Below, piece after piece: positions 39,613 to 49,556 of a stretch of 64,000 nucleotides of DNA. Below the pieces are notes generated by a model. The model made no database searches. It was given only the letters and a program-made list of their open reading frames with translations, and had not been told where the DNA came from. Both the position numbers and the translations under genes were made by a program. Source of the stretch: Melioribacteraceae bacterium (lineage in GTDB: Bacteria > Bacteroidota > Ignavibacteria > Ignavibacteriales > Melioribacteraceae); contig JAFGMI010000024.1 of the NCBI GenBank assembly GCA_016927595.1, positions 1 through 64,000 on the forward strand, written 5' to 3'. How positions within the stretch are numbered: position 1 is the first letter of the stretch; each line of letters begins with the position of its first letter.

Positions 39613-41004
39613 ATGGAATTTAGAATCGAAACCGACACAATGGGCGAAGTAAAGGTGCCTTCCGACAAGTATTACGGTGCACAGACTGCAAGATCACTTA
39701 TGAATTTTAAGATTGGCGGGGAAAGGTTTCCGCGGGAACTTATAAGAGCGCTTGGAGTTCTTAAAAAAGCAGCCGCACTTGCTAATGTTGAACTTGGTAT
39801 GCTGCCGAAAGAGAAAGGTGATTTGATCCTGAAGGCTGCCGACGAAGTTATTGACGGTAAACTCGACGAGCACTTCCCGCTTGTTGTGTGGCAAACAGGC
39901 AGCGGGACACAGACAAATATGAACTCGAATGAGGTTATTGCCAATCGTGCCATAGAACTTGCAGGGGGAGAGTTAGGCAGCAAAAAACCTGTCCATCCAA
40001 ATGACGATGTGAACAAAGCCCAGTCGTCGAATGATACATTTCCGACAGCAATGCATATAGCCGCGGTTGAGGAGATTTACCGGAGATTGATACCTATGGT
40101 TACAAAACTCCGTGATGCACTCCAGGCTAAAGCCGATGAGTTTAAGGATATAATTAAAATAGGCAGAACACACCTTATGGATGCAGTTCCGCTTACACTT
40201 GGACAGGAATTCAGCGGGTATGTCCAGCAGCTTACATATGGACTGGATAGAATTAATGGATGCCTTCCTCGTTTGAGTGAGCTGGCTCTGGGCGGTACCG
40301 CCGTTGGAACCGGGCTAAATACACACAAAGACTTCGCCGATCTCGCTGCAAAAAAAATATCCGAAATAACAGGAAGGCAGTTTAAATCCGCTCCCAACAA
40401 GTTCGAAGCACTTGCTGCACACGATGCAATTGTTGAAGCAAGCGGTGTGATGAAAACACTTGCTGCTTCACTCATGAAAATCGCAAATGATATAAGAATG
40501 CTGGGCTCGGGTCCCAGATGCGGAATAGGGGAGCTTCTGCTTCCGGAAAATGAACCGGGAAGTTCAATTATGCCTGGCAAGGTTAATCCTACACAGTCTG
40601 AAGCTGTGACGATGGTTTGTGCACAGGTTATGGGTAATGATGTTGCAATTAATTTCGGAGGTGCAACCGGACATTACGAGCTTAACGTTTTTAAACCCGT
40701 AATGATTTTTAATCTTCTGCAATCTATCAGACTATTATCGGATGCCTGTGAAAGTTTTACTGACAACTGCGTTGTTGGTATTCAGGCTAATAAAACCATG
40801 ATTGATCATTATCTTACAAATTCGCTGATGCTTGTTACGGCACTGAATCCACATATCGGATACGATAATGCTGCTAAAGTTGCAAAGAAAGCACATAAGG
40901 AAAACACCACTCTAAAGAAAGCAGCTGTTGAACTGGGACTCCTTACTGAAGAAGAATTCGATGAAAAAGTGAGACCCGAAAATATGATCGGACCGAAAGC
41001 TTAA
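39613..41004 (+). CDS. fumC: Class II fumarate hydratase
   Basis: 463 residues of the fumarase/aspartase superfamily. Family blocks are [46 protein letters not shown] and the signature loop [16 protein letters not shown], with the catalytic Ser at 317/318. It converts fumarate to malate in the TCA cycle. TAGGAG lies upstream of the ATG. Aspartase is less likely, since [13 protein letters not shown] is the fumarase form. Confidence 0.95.
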   Translation: MEFRIETDTMGEVKVPSDKYYGAQTARSLMNFKIGGERFPRELIRALGVLKKAAALANVELGMLPKEKGDLILKAADEVIDGKLDEHFPLVVWQTGSGTQTNMNSNEVIANRAIELAGGELGSKKPVHPNDDVNKAQSSNDTFPTAMHIAAVEEIYRRLIPMVTKLRDALQAKADEFKDIIKIGRTHLMDAVPLTLGQEFSGYVQQLTYGLDRINGCLPRLSELALGGTAVGTGLNTHKDFADLAAKKISEITGRQFKSAPNKFEALAAHDAIVEASGVMKTLAASLMKIANDIRMLGSGPRCGIGELLLPENEPGSSIMPGKVNPTQSEAVTMVCAQVMGNDVAINFGGATGHYELNVFKPVMIFNLLQSIRLLSDACESFTDNCVVGIQANKTMIDHYLTNSLMLVTALNPHIGYDNAAKVAKKAHKENTTLKKAAVELGLLTEEEFDEKVRPENMIGPKA

Positions 41005-41161
41005 AATGCCTATAAAACTATTTTCGGTAAACCTGGTGATCGTATTGAATATATCGGAACCGGAGGTGTAATTTTATCGGTTCCGGACTTCTTGACTGGA
41101 AACGACTATTAAAATTCGGCTTTAATTGTTTATTATTTTGAATCATTAAGCGGGGGCAAAA

Positions 41162-42094
41162 ATGGTTAGATATGCCGAGCCTTTATCTGACGGATGGAAT
41201 CTGATGAAAAAGGCTTTATTCAAACCATTTGATATTAAAAAATGGTTTATCGTCGGATTTACCGCATTTCTGGCGGGATTAACCGACTGCGCCGGAGGAG
41301 GCGGAGGTAACTACAAAAGTGATTATCATTTCGATGCCTACGATTTCTTTCATTTCCCTGAAACTGCTTACGACTGGCTTCTCAACAATATGTTCTGGAC
41401 GGTATTTATTATTTTCGGAATAATTGTTGTCATAGGATTAATTGTTCTTTTTACCTGGCTAAGCTCGCGCGGTAAGTTCGCATTCCTGAATAATGTTGTG
41501 CATGATAAGATGGAAGTTGTTAAACCCTGGTACGAATACAGCAGCGAAGGCAATAGTCTGTTCTTGTGGCGCCTCGTTTACGGCCTTGTTGTATTTATGT
41601 TGATGCTGGGTTACTTTATTACCGGATTCATAATCGCCTACAATATATATTCTGATGAGGGATTCACTGGATCATATGCAATGGTGATCGTTTTAGGTTT
41701 GCTGGCGCTCTTAGCAACATTGGTAATATTCGCTTATATCGAAAGTTTCCTCGATAATTTTATCGTGCCCATCATGTACCGAAACAAGATAGGAGCTGTT
41801 GAAGCCTGGAGGAATTTTTTAGAATTGTTCACAAAAAACATGGGCGCTTTCCTTTTGTTTGGTTTGTTCAAGTTGGGGCTTGTTATTGCACTTATTATAG
41901 CCATTATTATTGCAGGCTTCTTTACGTGCTGCATGGGATTTATTTTATTAATTATACCTTATATAAGAGATGTTGTACTTCTGCCGTTTAGTTATACTTT
42001 CAGAGCTTTCAGCTTATATTTTCTGGAACAGTTTGGTGAGCAGTATAAAATATTCCCGACAATTCCTGCAGAAGACAGCGAATTTAGAATGTGA
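41162..42094 (+). CDS. Multi-pass membrane protein of unknown function
   Basis: 310 residues with about six membrane segments. The N terminus YAEPLSDGWNLMKKALFKPFDIKKWFIVGF, read in two parts, resembles a family of bacterial membrane proteins that open with a similar block and carry a Gly-rich loop (here five glycines near residue 45). No catalytic motif is recognised. GCGGGGG precedes the ATG. It may be cotranscribed with the DUF2752 gene 48 bases later. Confidence 0.8.
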   Translation: MVRYAEPLSDGWNLMKKALFKPFDIKKWFIVGFTAFLAGLTDCAGGGGGNYKSDYHFDAYDFFHFPETAYDWLLNNMFWTVFIIFGIIVVIGLIVLFTWLSSRGKFAFLNNVVHDKMEVVKPWYEYSSEGNSLFLWRLVYGLVVFMLMLGYFITGFIIAYNIYSDEGFTGSYAMVIVLGLLALLATLVIFAYIESFLDNFIVPIMYRNKIGAVEAWRNFLELFTKNMGAFLLFGLFKLGLVIALIIAIIIAGFFTCCMGFILLIIPYIRDVVLLPFSYTFRAFSLYFLEQFGEQYKIFPTIPAEDSEFRM

Positions 42095-42142
42095 TAGAAT
42101 ATGGACTGATGAAATGTATTTTTACTAATTGGTATTAAAGAT

Positions 42143-42550
42143 ATGGAACTTACATTCACGCAGTATAAAAACCGCAGGTTAATTAATATTACTGTAATTT
42201 TATTAACAGTTATTATACTGACACTGATTCATTTAGTTGATCCTTCTGATTACTCATTTTACGTCTGCGGATTTAAAGACATCACCGGTATCGAATGTCC
42301 GACGTGCGGTACAGCCAGGTCGCTGCATTCGTTCGCAAATGCTGAATTCGGTGAATCACTGCGCTACAATCCGCTCGGATTTATTATCGGAATTATACTT
42401 TCAGTTATAGCAGGCGGATCGGTTTATGAGTTGTTGTCGGGGAGAAATATAAAAAAATCATTCAGTCCCGGAATAATTAAAAATTTACTCTTACTAATAT
42501 TTCTGCTGGTTATTGTATCATGGATGATTAAAATAATTTTAATTTTGTGA
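42143..42550 (+). CDS. DUF2752-family membrane protein
   Basis: 135 residues, with three membrane segments (about 16-35, 75-95 and 112-133). The diagnostic motif between the first two is ITGIECPTCGTARSLHSF followed by a conserved NPLGF; the Cys-x2-Cys-Gly pair suggests a metal or disulfide site. Function is unknown for the family. It shares orientation with its neighbours. Confidence 0.88.
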   Translation: MELTFTQYKNRRLINITVILLTVIILTLIHLVDPSDYSFYVCGFKDITGIECPTCGTARSLHSFANAEFGESLRYNPLGFIIGIILSVIAGGSVYELLSGRNIKKSFSPGIIKNLLLLIFLLVIVSWMIKIILIL

Positions 42551-42564
42551 TTGAGGGGGAATTA

Positions 42565-42699
42565 ATGGGAACCACAATAATAGTAATTCTGCTTGTCCCA
42601 ATAGCATTTCAGGTATTCCTGCTGGCTTTGAAACAGGAGAAACGTCACAAGGAGTTGATGGTGAAGCTGGATGAAATGGAAGCCAGGTTAAAAAGATAG
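42565..42699 (+). CDS. Small single-pass membrane protein
   Basis: A 44-residue frame with TGAGGGGGAA before its ATG. The N-terminal membrane segment (TTIIVILLVPIAFQVFLLAL) is followed by a charged helix (KQEKRHKELMVKLDEMEARLKR). It lies 14 bases after the DUF2752 gene in the same orientation. The good ribosome-binding site and the clean membrane-then-coiled layout support a real gene; no family is recognised. Confidence 0.65.
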   Translation: MGTTIIVILLVPIAFQVFLLALKQEKRHKELMVKLDEMEARLKR

Positions 42700-42968
42700 G
42701 TTTATTATTATTCATTACATTATAATCCTATAAATATTTGATTATAGTATTTGCCATCATTTAAGTATAATTCTCTGTGCCATTTAGCTATGCTTCTTTG
42801 TAACCTTAGACTATAGTCTACTATATTATTTGATTGTAATTATATGGAGTCCGTGAACATATTCTTTTGAATAGTAATACCTTGTAGAGCAATGTATTTT
42901 GCTTTTTACTATTGACCGATGAAGTATCAGTCGGATAGAAACTGATTTGATAAAATAATGTAAACGAA

Positions 42969-43817
42969 ATGCAGCATTCAATCTCCGATAAAATTAATTC
43001 ACATAAATATCCCGGCTTGTATCTCCGATACCCGGTTCTGTTGCGTCTTCATCATTTTATAGAGTCTGCTACAACACTGCGTGTCTGGTACATGAAAAAA
43101 ACACTACGGAAAATTTTGAATACACTGCCTAAAAAATTCAGCTTATATGATGCCGGCTGCGGGGCGGGAGTATATATTTTACCACTATTGTCTCGTTATC
43201 CCGAATCATTTTTCCTGGGCGTAGATAAAATTGCCGGTAATGTGGAAGTTTGTTCTGAATACAGCCGTATAAACAAATTGAATAATGCCAGATTCGTACA
43301 GGCAGCAATTGAAGATTTTGCCCCGACCGATTCCATGGATTTAATTATTTGTGTCACAGTCCTTCAATACGTTGAAAACGATACAAAGGCTTTGGCAAAT
43401 TTTAAGAAAAACCTTAAATACGGTGGTAAGTTGCTTCTTTATATCCCGGTTTATTATGACAGGGTAATTCCCTTTTATGAAAAAATAGTTACGAAGTATT
43501 TTATTAAAAACGACTATGATACCCGGCAGGGAATAAAAAGGCATTATTCACCGGAAGAAATGTTCAGTAAATTAAGTGATAGTGGGTTTACAATTACATC
43601 TAGTTCATTCGTATACGGCATACCTGGTAAACTTGCGTACGAATTATTTTCATTGGGATTGTATCTCTTTAAGAAACTTCCGTCCCTTATCTCGTTTATT
43701 TTATTAATCTTATTCGTGATTGCTGTCTATCCGATTGTATTTGCTTCGATGATGGTTGATTACTTATATAAGCATAAAAAAGGCAACGGTCTGCTGATTG
43801 TTGCGGAGAAAAACTAA
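42969..43817 (+). CDS. Class I SAM-dependent methyltransferase
   Basis: 282 residues. The SAM-binding motif I is YDAGCGAGVYILPLL (about 60-74), followed by GVDKIAG (motif II) and DLIICVTVLQYVENDTKAL (motif IV). A C-terminal hydrophobic segment (about 225-260) suggests membrane attachment. The substrate is unknown; lipid or quinone methylation is possible because of the membrane part. A ~270-base AT-rich gap precedes it. Confidence 0.85.
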   Translation: MQHSISDKINSHKYPGLYLRYPVLLRLHHFIESATTLRVWYMKKTLRKILNTLPKKFSLYDAGCGAGVYILPLLSRYPESFFLGVDKIAGNVEVCSEYSRINKLNNARFVQAAIEDFAPTDSMDLIICVTVLQYVENDTKALANFKKNLKYGGKLLLYIPVYYDRVIPFYEKIVTKYFIKNDYDTRQGIKRHYSPEEMFSKLSDSGFTITSSSFVYGIPGKLAYELFSLGLYLFKKLPSLISFILLILFVIAVYPIVFASMMVDYLYKHKKGNGLLIVAEKN

Positions 43818-43836
43818 ATATTATGAAAGGAATAAA

Positions 43837-44358
43837 ATGATAGACAGACATCCTGACAGCTCGGAATACAGCGAAAAATTAAAGGGTTTTATCGGTCTGG
43901 TTCCCGAGGACGGACTGCTCGAAGTTATGTCCGCCCAGATGAAAGATACCATTCTATTCATGAAAACAATCCCATATCGCTTGCATAACTACAGTTATGC
44001 ACCCGACAAGTGGACAGTAAAACAGGTGTTCGGTCATTTATGTGATTCTGAGAGAATTTCCGGTTACAAAGCTTTATGCTCAGGCAGAGGCGAGGAATTT
44101 GACAGCCATAAAATTGACGGTAACGGATTTGTCAGTAAAGGAAAGTTTGGCAGGTTAAGTTTATCGGAGCTCGCTGAAGAATATGAATCAGTCCGGAGGT
44201 CAAATCTTATACTTTTCAGACACTTTCCTGATGAAGCCTGGGAGAGAATAGTAAAATTCCCGGAAACATCCGTAACAATCCGTGCACTCGGGTATATAAT
44301 GGTTGCGCATGAGCGTCATCATATTAATATTCTGAAAGAACGATACTTAAAGAGTTAA
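43837..44358 (+). CDS. DinB-family protein
   Basis: 173 residues from ATG 43837, with GAAAGG upstream; an in-frame start at 43798 would overlap the methyltransferase and lacks support. The four-helix DinB layout is visible: WTVKQVFGHLCDSERISGYKAL with a metal-binding His, and MVAHERHHINILKERY with two more. Such proteins are putative metal-dependent thiol transferases or hydrolases; the substrate is unknown. Confidence 0.85.
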   Translation: MIDRHPDSSEYSEKLKGFIGLVPEDGLLEVMSAQMKDTILFMKTIPYRLHNYSYAPDKWTVKQVFGHLCDSERISGYKALCSGRGEEFDSHKIDGNGFVSKGKFGRLSLSELAEEYESVRRSNLILFRHFPDEAWERIVKFPETSVTIRALGYIMVAHERHHINILKERYLKS

Positions 44359-44526
44359 TTCTTCTTGTAATAATGCCGGAATATAAACATATTCAAACTA
44401 CAAGGCTCAAAATTACGCAAATGCTGAAATAAATCCTGTGTAAAAACCATTTAATTCTTAATAATTAGTGTCAATTTATTGATCAGTGTTAATTATATCT
44501 ATGCCTGATTCCGGTTATAATTAATG

Positions 44527-44555
44527 TTTAAAAATCTGCAAGATTGTTCTATAAT
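44527..44555 (+). promoter_or_regulatory. Possible promoter of the DUF4386-MDR-GNAT cluster
   Basis: TTTAAA at 44527-44532 and TATAAT at 44550-44555 are 17 bases apart and lie 29 bases before the ATG at 44585. The -10 is a perfect match, the -35 four of six. Confidence 0.45.
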
Positions 44556-44584
44556 AATTAATGATGAAGGGCAGGTGCTGGTAA

Positions 44585-45319
44585 ATGTCGTATAGTAGAT
44601 TAAATGTTCCTATAACCAAAGTAGCGAAATATGCCGGTATTGCATATCTCATAATTTTTGTAACAGGTATTTACTCAAATTTTTTTGTGCTTGAAGGGCT
44701 TTATGTCCCGGGAGATGCCGAAGCTATTGTAGATAACATAGCAGTTAATAAATTTTTTTTCAGGACAGGCATAATCGGCTTTATCATCATGGTTATTTTT
44801 GATGCATTTCTTGTTTGGGCACTGTATCAGATATTTAAAATTATTGACAAGGACGTTTCGTTATTTGCAGCTCTTCTGAGGTTGATAAATGTTTCAACTT
44901 TTACATTTGCATTGTGCATACTTGTAGATGTTCTGAACTTAATGAGTATAGATCATGTGTCTTCAGATTTTTCAAAAGAGTATTTAAATATGCAGGTAAT
45001 GCATACCATCATGGCATTCAATTCAGCCTGGCTTGTAGGATTGATTTTTTTCGGACTCCACCTTTTGGTAACCGGTTATTTGATTATCAAGGCAGAATTT
45101 ATTTCAAACATTACAGGTATGTTGCTCATTATTGCAGGTTTCGGATATTTAATTGACAGCTTCGCGAATTTTATTTTTGCAGACTATATTTTATATAAAG
45201 ATATTTTCATTTCGATCGTATTAATTCCGGGGATAGTAGGGGAGCTTTCATTGACATACTGGCTTTTGTTTAAAAGCAACAAGTTAAACCAAATTAATCA
45301 AGAAAGGATAATTAGATGA
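44585..45319 (+). CDS. DUF4386-family membrane protein
   Basis: 244 residues with six or seven membrane segments. It starts with KVAKYAGIAYLIIFVTGIYSNFFV and has the conserved middle block DAFLVWALYQIFK and the late FGLHLLVTGYLI. DUF4386 proteins are of unknown function. The stop overlaps the next gene's start (ATGA), so it is cotranslated with the oxidoreductase. Confidence 0.88.
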   Translation: MSYSRLNVPITKVAKYAGIAYLIIFVTGIYSNFFVLEGLYVPGDAEAIVDNIAVNKFFFRTGIIGFIIMVIFDAFLVWALYQIFKIIDKDVSLFAALLRLINVSTFTFALCILVDVLNLMSIDHVSSDFSKEYLNMQVMHTIMAFNSAWLVGLIFFGLHLLVTGYLIIKAEFISNITGMLLIIAGFGYLIDSFANFIFADYILYKDIFISIVLIPGIVGELSLTYWLLFKSNKLNQINQERIIR

Positions 45320-46314
45320 AAGCAGTTGTTTATACTGATTACGGACCACCGGACGTTCTTCATGTTGAAGAAAGGGACAAACCAGCAACAGGGAGAAATG
45401 AAATACTTATCAGAAATTATGCGGCATCGGTAAACTATGGTGATTTAACAGCTCGTAATTTTAAAAGTATTACTGCGAGCGAGTTTAATATGCCAGGTCT
45501 TCTATGGTATCCTGCAAAATTATCTTTCGGATTGAGTAAACCGAGGAATCCGATTCTCGGTAGTGAATTTGCAGGCATTGTAGAGGAGGTGGGTGCGGAT
45601 GTAAAGCTTTTTAAACCAGGCGATAAAGTCTTCGGATACCGTGGACAAAAGATGGGTACTTATGCAGAATATATATGTGTATCCGAAAACAGCAGCATCG
45701 CATTAATGCCCTCCAAAATTTCATTTGAAGTAGCGTGTGCAATTCCTTATGGTGCGCTAATGGCAATGAATCACCTTAAGAAAGTAAACATTGAACATGG
45801 CAGTAAGGTTCTTGTGAACGGCGCATCGGGAGCAATTGGTTCAGCAGCTGTTCAGCTGGCAAAGAGTTATGGTGCGGAAATCACCGGTGTATGCGGTTCA
45901 GTAAGAATGGAATTTGTAAAGGCGCTTGGAGCGGATCTGGTAATTGATTATACAAAAGAAGATTTCACAAAAAGAGGCGAAACGTATGATGTTATTTACG
46001 ATATATTAGGGAGAAGTTCGTTTTCTAAATGTAAAAACTCCCTTAATCCCGGGGGGCGTTATCTTCTTGCAAGTTTTAAGATGAAGCAGCTTTATGAGAT
46101 GCTGCGTACATTAAATGCAAATAAAAAAGTAATTTGTGCACTGGCAGTTGATAAATCTGAAGACCTTGGAATTATTAAAAATCTTGTAGAAGAGGGTAAA
46201 TTAAAAACGATAATCGATAAAATTTTTCCGATGGAACAGGCTGCCGAAGCTCACAGGTATGCAGAGGAAGGGAATAATAAAAGTAACGTAGTAATTGAAT
46301 TTAATCGGACATGA
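45316..46314 (+). CDS. NAD(P)-dependent zinc-free MDR oxidoreductase (quinone reductase-like)
   Basis: 332 residues. The GroES-like N-terminal half includes GSEFAGIVEEVGADVKLFKPGDKVFGY. The Rossmann half has NGASGAIGSAAVQLAKSYGAEITGVCG and ALGADLVIDYTKEDF. The zinc-binding cysteines of alcohol dehydrogenases are missing, pointing to the quinone/enone reductase branch. It starts at ATG 45316, overlapping the DUF4386 stop; AGAAAGGA is upstream. Confidence 0.9.
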   Translation: MKAVVYTDYGPPDVLHVEERDKPATGRNEILIRNYAASVNYGDLTARNFKSITASEFNMPGLLWYPAKLSFGLSKPRNPILGSEFAGIVEEVGADVKLFKPGDKVFGYRGQKMGTYAEYICVSENSSIALMPSKISFEVACAIPYGALMAMNHLKKVNIEHGSKVLVNGASGAIGSAAVQLAKSYGAEITGVCGSVRMEFVKALGADLVIDYTKEDFTKRGETYDVIYDILGRSSFSKCKNSLNPGGRYLLASFKMKQLYEMLRTLNANKKVICALAVDKSEDLGIIKNLVEEGKLKTIIDKIFPMEQAAEAHRYAEEGNNKSNVVIEFNRT

Positions 46315-46318
46315 TATT

Positions 46319-46798
46319 GTGAATATTACGTATCGTAAAATTAATGATTCGGATAGAGAATGGATTGAAGAGTTTATTAAAGAACATTGGAGATCCGGGC
46401 AAGTTGTTGTGCATAAAACCGTTTATGCCCCAGGTGAACTGCAAGGATTTGTAGCCCAGAAGGAGGGCAGGAATGTCGGTCTGATTACATATGTTTTCGA
46501 AAGTGATAGTTGTGAGATTGTTACTCTCAATAGTGTCATCGAGGACAGAGGTATCGGGTCACACCTGGTAGATCTTGTAAAAAAGGAGGCAATTACTAAT
46601 AATTGCGGGAGATTATGGTTAGTAACAACAAATGATAATATTAAATGCATTTATTTTTATCAGAGACTTTGCTTTAGACTTACTTCTATCTTTCCCAATG
46701 CAGTTGATTATTCAAGGAAGATTAAACCGGACATTCCGATGGTGGCTGAAAACGGATTGCCCATCAGAGACGAACTGGAGTTTACTTTATATCTTTAG
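46319..46798 (+). CDS. GNAT-family N-acetyltransferase
   Basis: 159 residues from GTG 46319, four bases after the MDR stop; TTG 46295 upstream is in frame but overlaps the MDR gene. GNAT motif A is visible as LNSVIEDRGIGSHLVDLVKKEA (RGIGSHL, acetyl-CoA pyrophosphate loop), then FYQRLCFRLT (motif B). The acceptor substrate is unknown. It probably belongs to the DUF4386-MDR transcript. Confidence 0.87.
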   Translation: MNITYRKINDSDREWIEEFIKEHWRSGQVVVHKTVYAPGELQGFVAQKEGRNVGLITYVFESDSCEIVTLNSVIEDRGIGSHLVDLVKKEAITNNCGRLWLVTTNDNIKCIYFYQRLCFRLTSIFPNAVDYSRKIKPDIPMVAENGLPIRDELEFTLYL

Positions 46799-46863
46799 AA
46801 CAGAACTGATATTTAATTAAGAGAATTCCTGAGGGAGTCTATTTCTACAGTAACTGAAGGCAT

Positions 46864-47298
46864 ATGAAAAAAACAGACGAACCAATTGCGGTAGTTCAGG
46901 AATTTAATAAGTCCATCGGAGATGTATGGAATGCGGTTACCAATGTAGATTTAATGCGCCAATGGTTCTTTGATAATATTCCGGCTTTTGAACCGGTGAA
47001 GGGATTTAAGACTCAATTTAATGTAGCAAGCGGCGAAAGAAATTTTCTTCACATGTGGGAAATTACCAATGTTGATATTCCCGGAATGATAATGTATAAT
47101 TGGAAGTATAAGGGTTATCCAGGGGATGCGTCGGTTGTTTTTGAATTGTCTGAAAGTAATAGTCTTACTATTCTAAAAGTATCCATGAATATTATTGAAG
47201 ACTTTCCGGAGGATATACCAGAGTTCAGAAGGGAAAGTTGTATTGCGGGCTGGAAATGTTTTATATGTGAAAATTTAAAACGATTTTTAGATGGTTAG
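46864..47298 (+). CDS. AHSA1/SRPBCC-domain protein
   Basis: 144 residues. The START-like helix-grip fold is indicated by FNKSIGDVWNAVTNVDLMRQWFFDNIP at the N terminus, GMIMYNWKYKGYPGDASVVFEL in the middle, and the C-terminal helix ESCIAGWKCFICENLKRFL. The family is related to the Hsp90 activator Aha1 C-terminal domain; in bacteria it often binds small hydrophobic ligands. No partner is clear. Confidence 0.88.
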   Translation: MKKTDEPIAVVQEFNKSIGDVWNAVTNVDLMRQWFFDNIPAFEPVKGFKTQFNVASGERNFLHMWEITNVDIPGMIMYNWKYKGYPGDASVVFELSESNSLTILKVSMNIIEDFPEDIPEFRRESCIAGWKCFICENLKRFLDG

Positions 47299-47414
47299 AT
47301 ATTTATCGTTTTTAATTTTATTAACAGAATTTGTTAGAAGGCAATATAAATCTCAGACTTTCTGACATTTTAATAAGGTCAATTGAAATAGCAAATTGAA
47401 AGCAGATTTAACAA

Positions 47415-48566
47415 ATGAGAAAAATTATACTTATCTGTTTGTTATTTTTATTTTATTCTGGCTGTGGCGATTCAAGCACAGAACCGATATATGACGAAAT
47501 CCCTCTTGAGGAAGAAATTCAGCTAAATTCGCCCATGATCGTAAAAGTCGATACCAGAATTGAACTGTTATCAGTCGTACAGCATTTTACAACGTGGGCT
47601 GATAGGAGACATACCAAATACGAGAGCCGTTACAAAGAAGAAGTTGAAAAATATTTTAAGAAGTATTCAGGTCATGAAGCGGTAAGGCTTTCACAGGAAC
47701 TTACGGATAAGGGATTTACTTATGATGCCCCTCCAAATTTTGTGCTCTATCATAGCAATCCTCCGGACTTTAATCAGGAAACGGAATACTCTGATTATTT
47801 AATAGCCAGAGCCGGTTCAGGAAACAAATTGGAATCATTTGCAAACGCCTTAAGGAAATTTGCTCAGGATACCGATTTCCCGGCTTTTATCGGGAGTCAG
47901 AAGGCATATTTTATAAAAATTGAAAATGATATTAAACGTACAATAGGAAATAAGGATTACATCCAGATCCTTGAAGATTATTACGGTTCATGTAAAAATA
48001 ATTATTACATTACTCCTGCATCATTGTTTCATGCAGGCGGTTACGGAGCATTAGTACAATCATCAGAGGGTGAAGATGTATACAATATCTGCGGACCACT
48101 GGGTAGCTCCAAAGGTATCCCGGATTTCGGCGATGAATCTTATTTCCAATATATAATGCTGCACGAGTTCAGTCATTCTTTTGTTAATCCTGTTACCGAA
48201 GCAAATGTTCAGGAAGTGTATAAATACGACGAACTTTTCGAACCTATACGCGACAGGATGGCAGCCATGGCTTACGGTGATTGGAGAACGTGCGTAAATG
48301 AGCATCTTGTGAGAGTAAATGTTGCGAGGTTTTTCAATTCACTCGAAGGTGTTGATAAATGCAATGAGATCCTGGAAAGTGAATACCAGAAAGGATTCAT
48401 TTATATTCATGGATTGAATGCTCTCATGCAGAGTTATGAAGCTGACAGATCATCATTCCCTGATTATGTGAGTTTTTATCCCGAGATATTAAAGTTTTTG
48501 AATCAATTAAATGATATTCATTTTCTGTTAATCAGAAAAACATTAGTGGAACATAAAAAAGTATAA
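47415..48566 (+). CDS. DUF4932-type lipoprotein with HExxH motif
   Basis: 383 residues. The signal peptide ends in lipobox FYSGC (Cys17). The mature part has SPMIVKVDTRIELLSVVQHF, typical of DUF4932, and an HEFSHSFVNP segment with His250, Glu251 and His254, the zinc-protease HExxH pattern. A lipid-anchored metallopeptidase is a reasonable inference. A flavin-reductase gene follows after 3 bases. Confidence 0.85.
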   Translation: MRKIILICLLFLFYSGCGDSSTEPIYDEIPLEEEIQLNSPMIVKVDTRIELLSVVQHFTTWADRRHTKYESRYKEEVEKYFKKYSGHEAVRLSQELTDKGFTYDAPPNFVLYHSNPPDFNQETEYSDYLIARAGSGNKLESFANALRKFAQDTDFPAFIGSQKAYFIKIENDIKRTIGNKDYIQILEDYYGSCKNNYYITPASLFHAGGYGALVQSSEGEDVYNICGPLGSSKGIPDFGDESYFQYIMLHEFSHSFVNPVTEANVQEVYKYDELFEPIRDRMAAMAYGDWRTCVNEHLVRVNVARFFNSLEGVDKCNEILESEYQKGFIYIHGLNALMQSYEADRSSFPDYVSFYPEILKFLNQLNDIHFLLIRKTLVEHKKV

Positions 48567-48569
48567 ATC

Positions 48570-49139
48570 ATGGTTGTAACTAATAAAATGAAAAAATCGG
48601 CTATGGGCGCAAAGCAGTTGCTTAATCCAAGACCGGTAGTGCTTGTAGGAACGGTAGTTGATGGTAAACCGAATTTTATAACAGTTTCATGGACTGGGTT
48701 AACAAGTGCAACTCCCCCTACAATGTCGATCGCGATCAGGAATTCAAGATATTCGCTTAACGGCATTAATAATAATAAAACTTTTTCAGTAAATGTTCCC
48801 TCATCGGATTTGGTAAACCAAACAGATTATTGCGGTAACGTGTCAGGATGCGAACATGATAAGGCAAGTGAATGTGGGTTTACCGTTTTTAAGGGTCTGC
48901 TGGATAATGCACCGTTGATAAAAGAATGCCCCATCAATATTGAATGCAGGGTAATTAAAAGTATTCAATTGGGAGATCATACACTATTTATCGGTGAAAT
49001 AATTGAATCTTATATATCCGAAGAATGTTTTACAAATGGTATTCCGGATATTAAAAAGGTTGATCTGCTCTGTTACTGTAATTTAACTGCAAATGAAATG
49101 GGTTATTTTAAAATCGGTGACCCGGTTGAACCCAAGTGA
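48570..49139 (+). CDS. Flavin reductase family protein
   Basis: 189 residues with the FMN-binding split-barrel pattern: PRPVVLVGTVVDGKPNFITVSWTGLTSATPPTMSIAIR (in pieces), NNNKTFSVNVPS, and CVDFSG-like loops. Conserved cysteines in CGNVSGCEHDKASECGF set this apart from the classical HpaC type and recall the ferric reductase/flavoredoxin-like branch. Start ATG 48570 is kept; ATG 48588 is a possible alternative. Confidence 0.88.
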   Translation: MVVTNKMKKSAMGAKQLLNPRPVVLVGTVVDGKPNFITVSWTGLTSATPPTMSIAIRNSRYSLNGINNNKTFSVNVPSSDLVNQTDYCGNVSGCEHDKASECGFTVFKGLLDNAPLIKECPINIECRVIKSIQLGDHTLFIGEIIESYISEECFTNGIPDIKKVDLLCYCNLTANEMGYFKIGDPVEPK

Positions 49140-49556
49140 TTATATAAAATCAGGATTATTGGGAAAATATTTTTTTATTTAAAATGACTGAATTGATTTT
49201 TGTTGAAGAGTCTTTTAAAATTTGTTCTCTCCCCTCCATCGGTTTCCCATCTTTATAACAGGTATCCTAGCCGGAATTCAAGTGTCATAGGAAATTCATC
49301 CAGATCGCTGTCTCCTATCATTGATCTGAATTATTCCGATGATGCAAACGTGCACTGTGAAAAGCATTGTCTTCAGTCCTCGCTTTTCAAATAATTCCGC
49401 AGCATTCATTGGAGTAATCCCGATGATAATTGGAAATATCAGTTCAGCAGATTAAGCATACATTTGCCAACTTTTGCCGGAGTAATTTTGTATTTTTATG
49501 ATGAGATGAATAATGGTCATTTTGTATATTTAATTTAACAATATAAGGGGACTTTA
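49140..49556. other. Gene-free stretch (417 bases)
   Basis: Between the flavin reductase and the next lipoprotein. An open frame of 64 codons at 49200-49394 has no ribosome-binding site and biased Ser/Leu composition, and looks like chance. No RNA gene, terminator or repeat was recognised. It may hold the promoter of the gene at 49557. Confidence 0.5.

Noticed and set aside
40077-40580. 167-codon minus-strand frame within fumC
   Set aside because: Antisense to conserved fumarase motifs and without a ribosome-binding site.
41055-41086. Hairpin CGGAACCG / CGGTTCCG after fumC, considered as a terminator
   Set aside because: The 15-base loop and the lack of a T tract make it a weak terminator; not listed.
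42700-42968. AT-rich gap examined for repeats, small RNA or CRISPR
   Set aside because: No repeat units, stable hairpin or conserved RNA pattern seen; most likely plain promoter region.
49200-49394. 64-codon plus-strand frame between the flavin reductase and a lipoprotein
   Set aside because: No ribosome-binding site, low-complexity Ser/Leu content and no homology recognised; probably chance.
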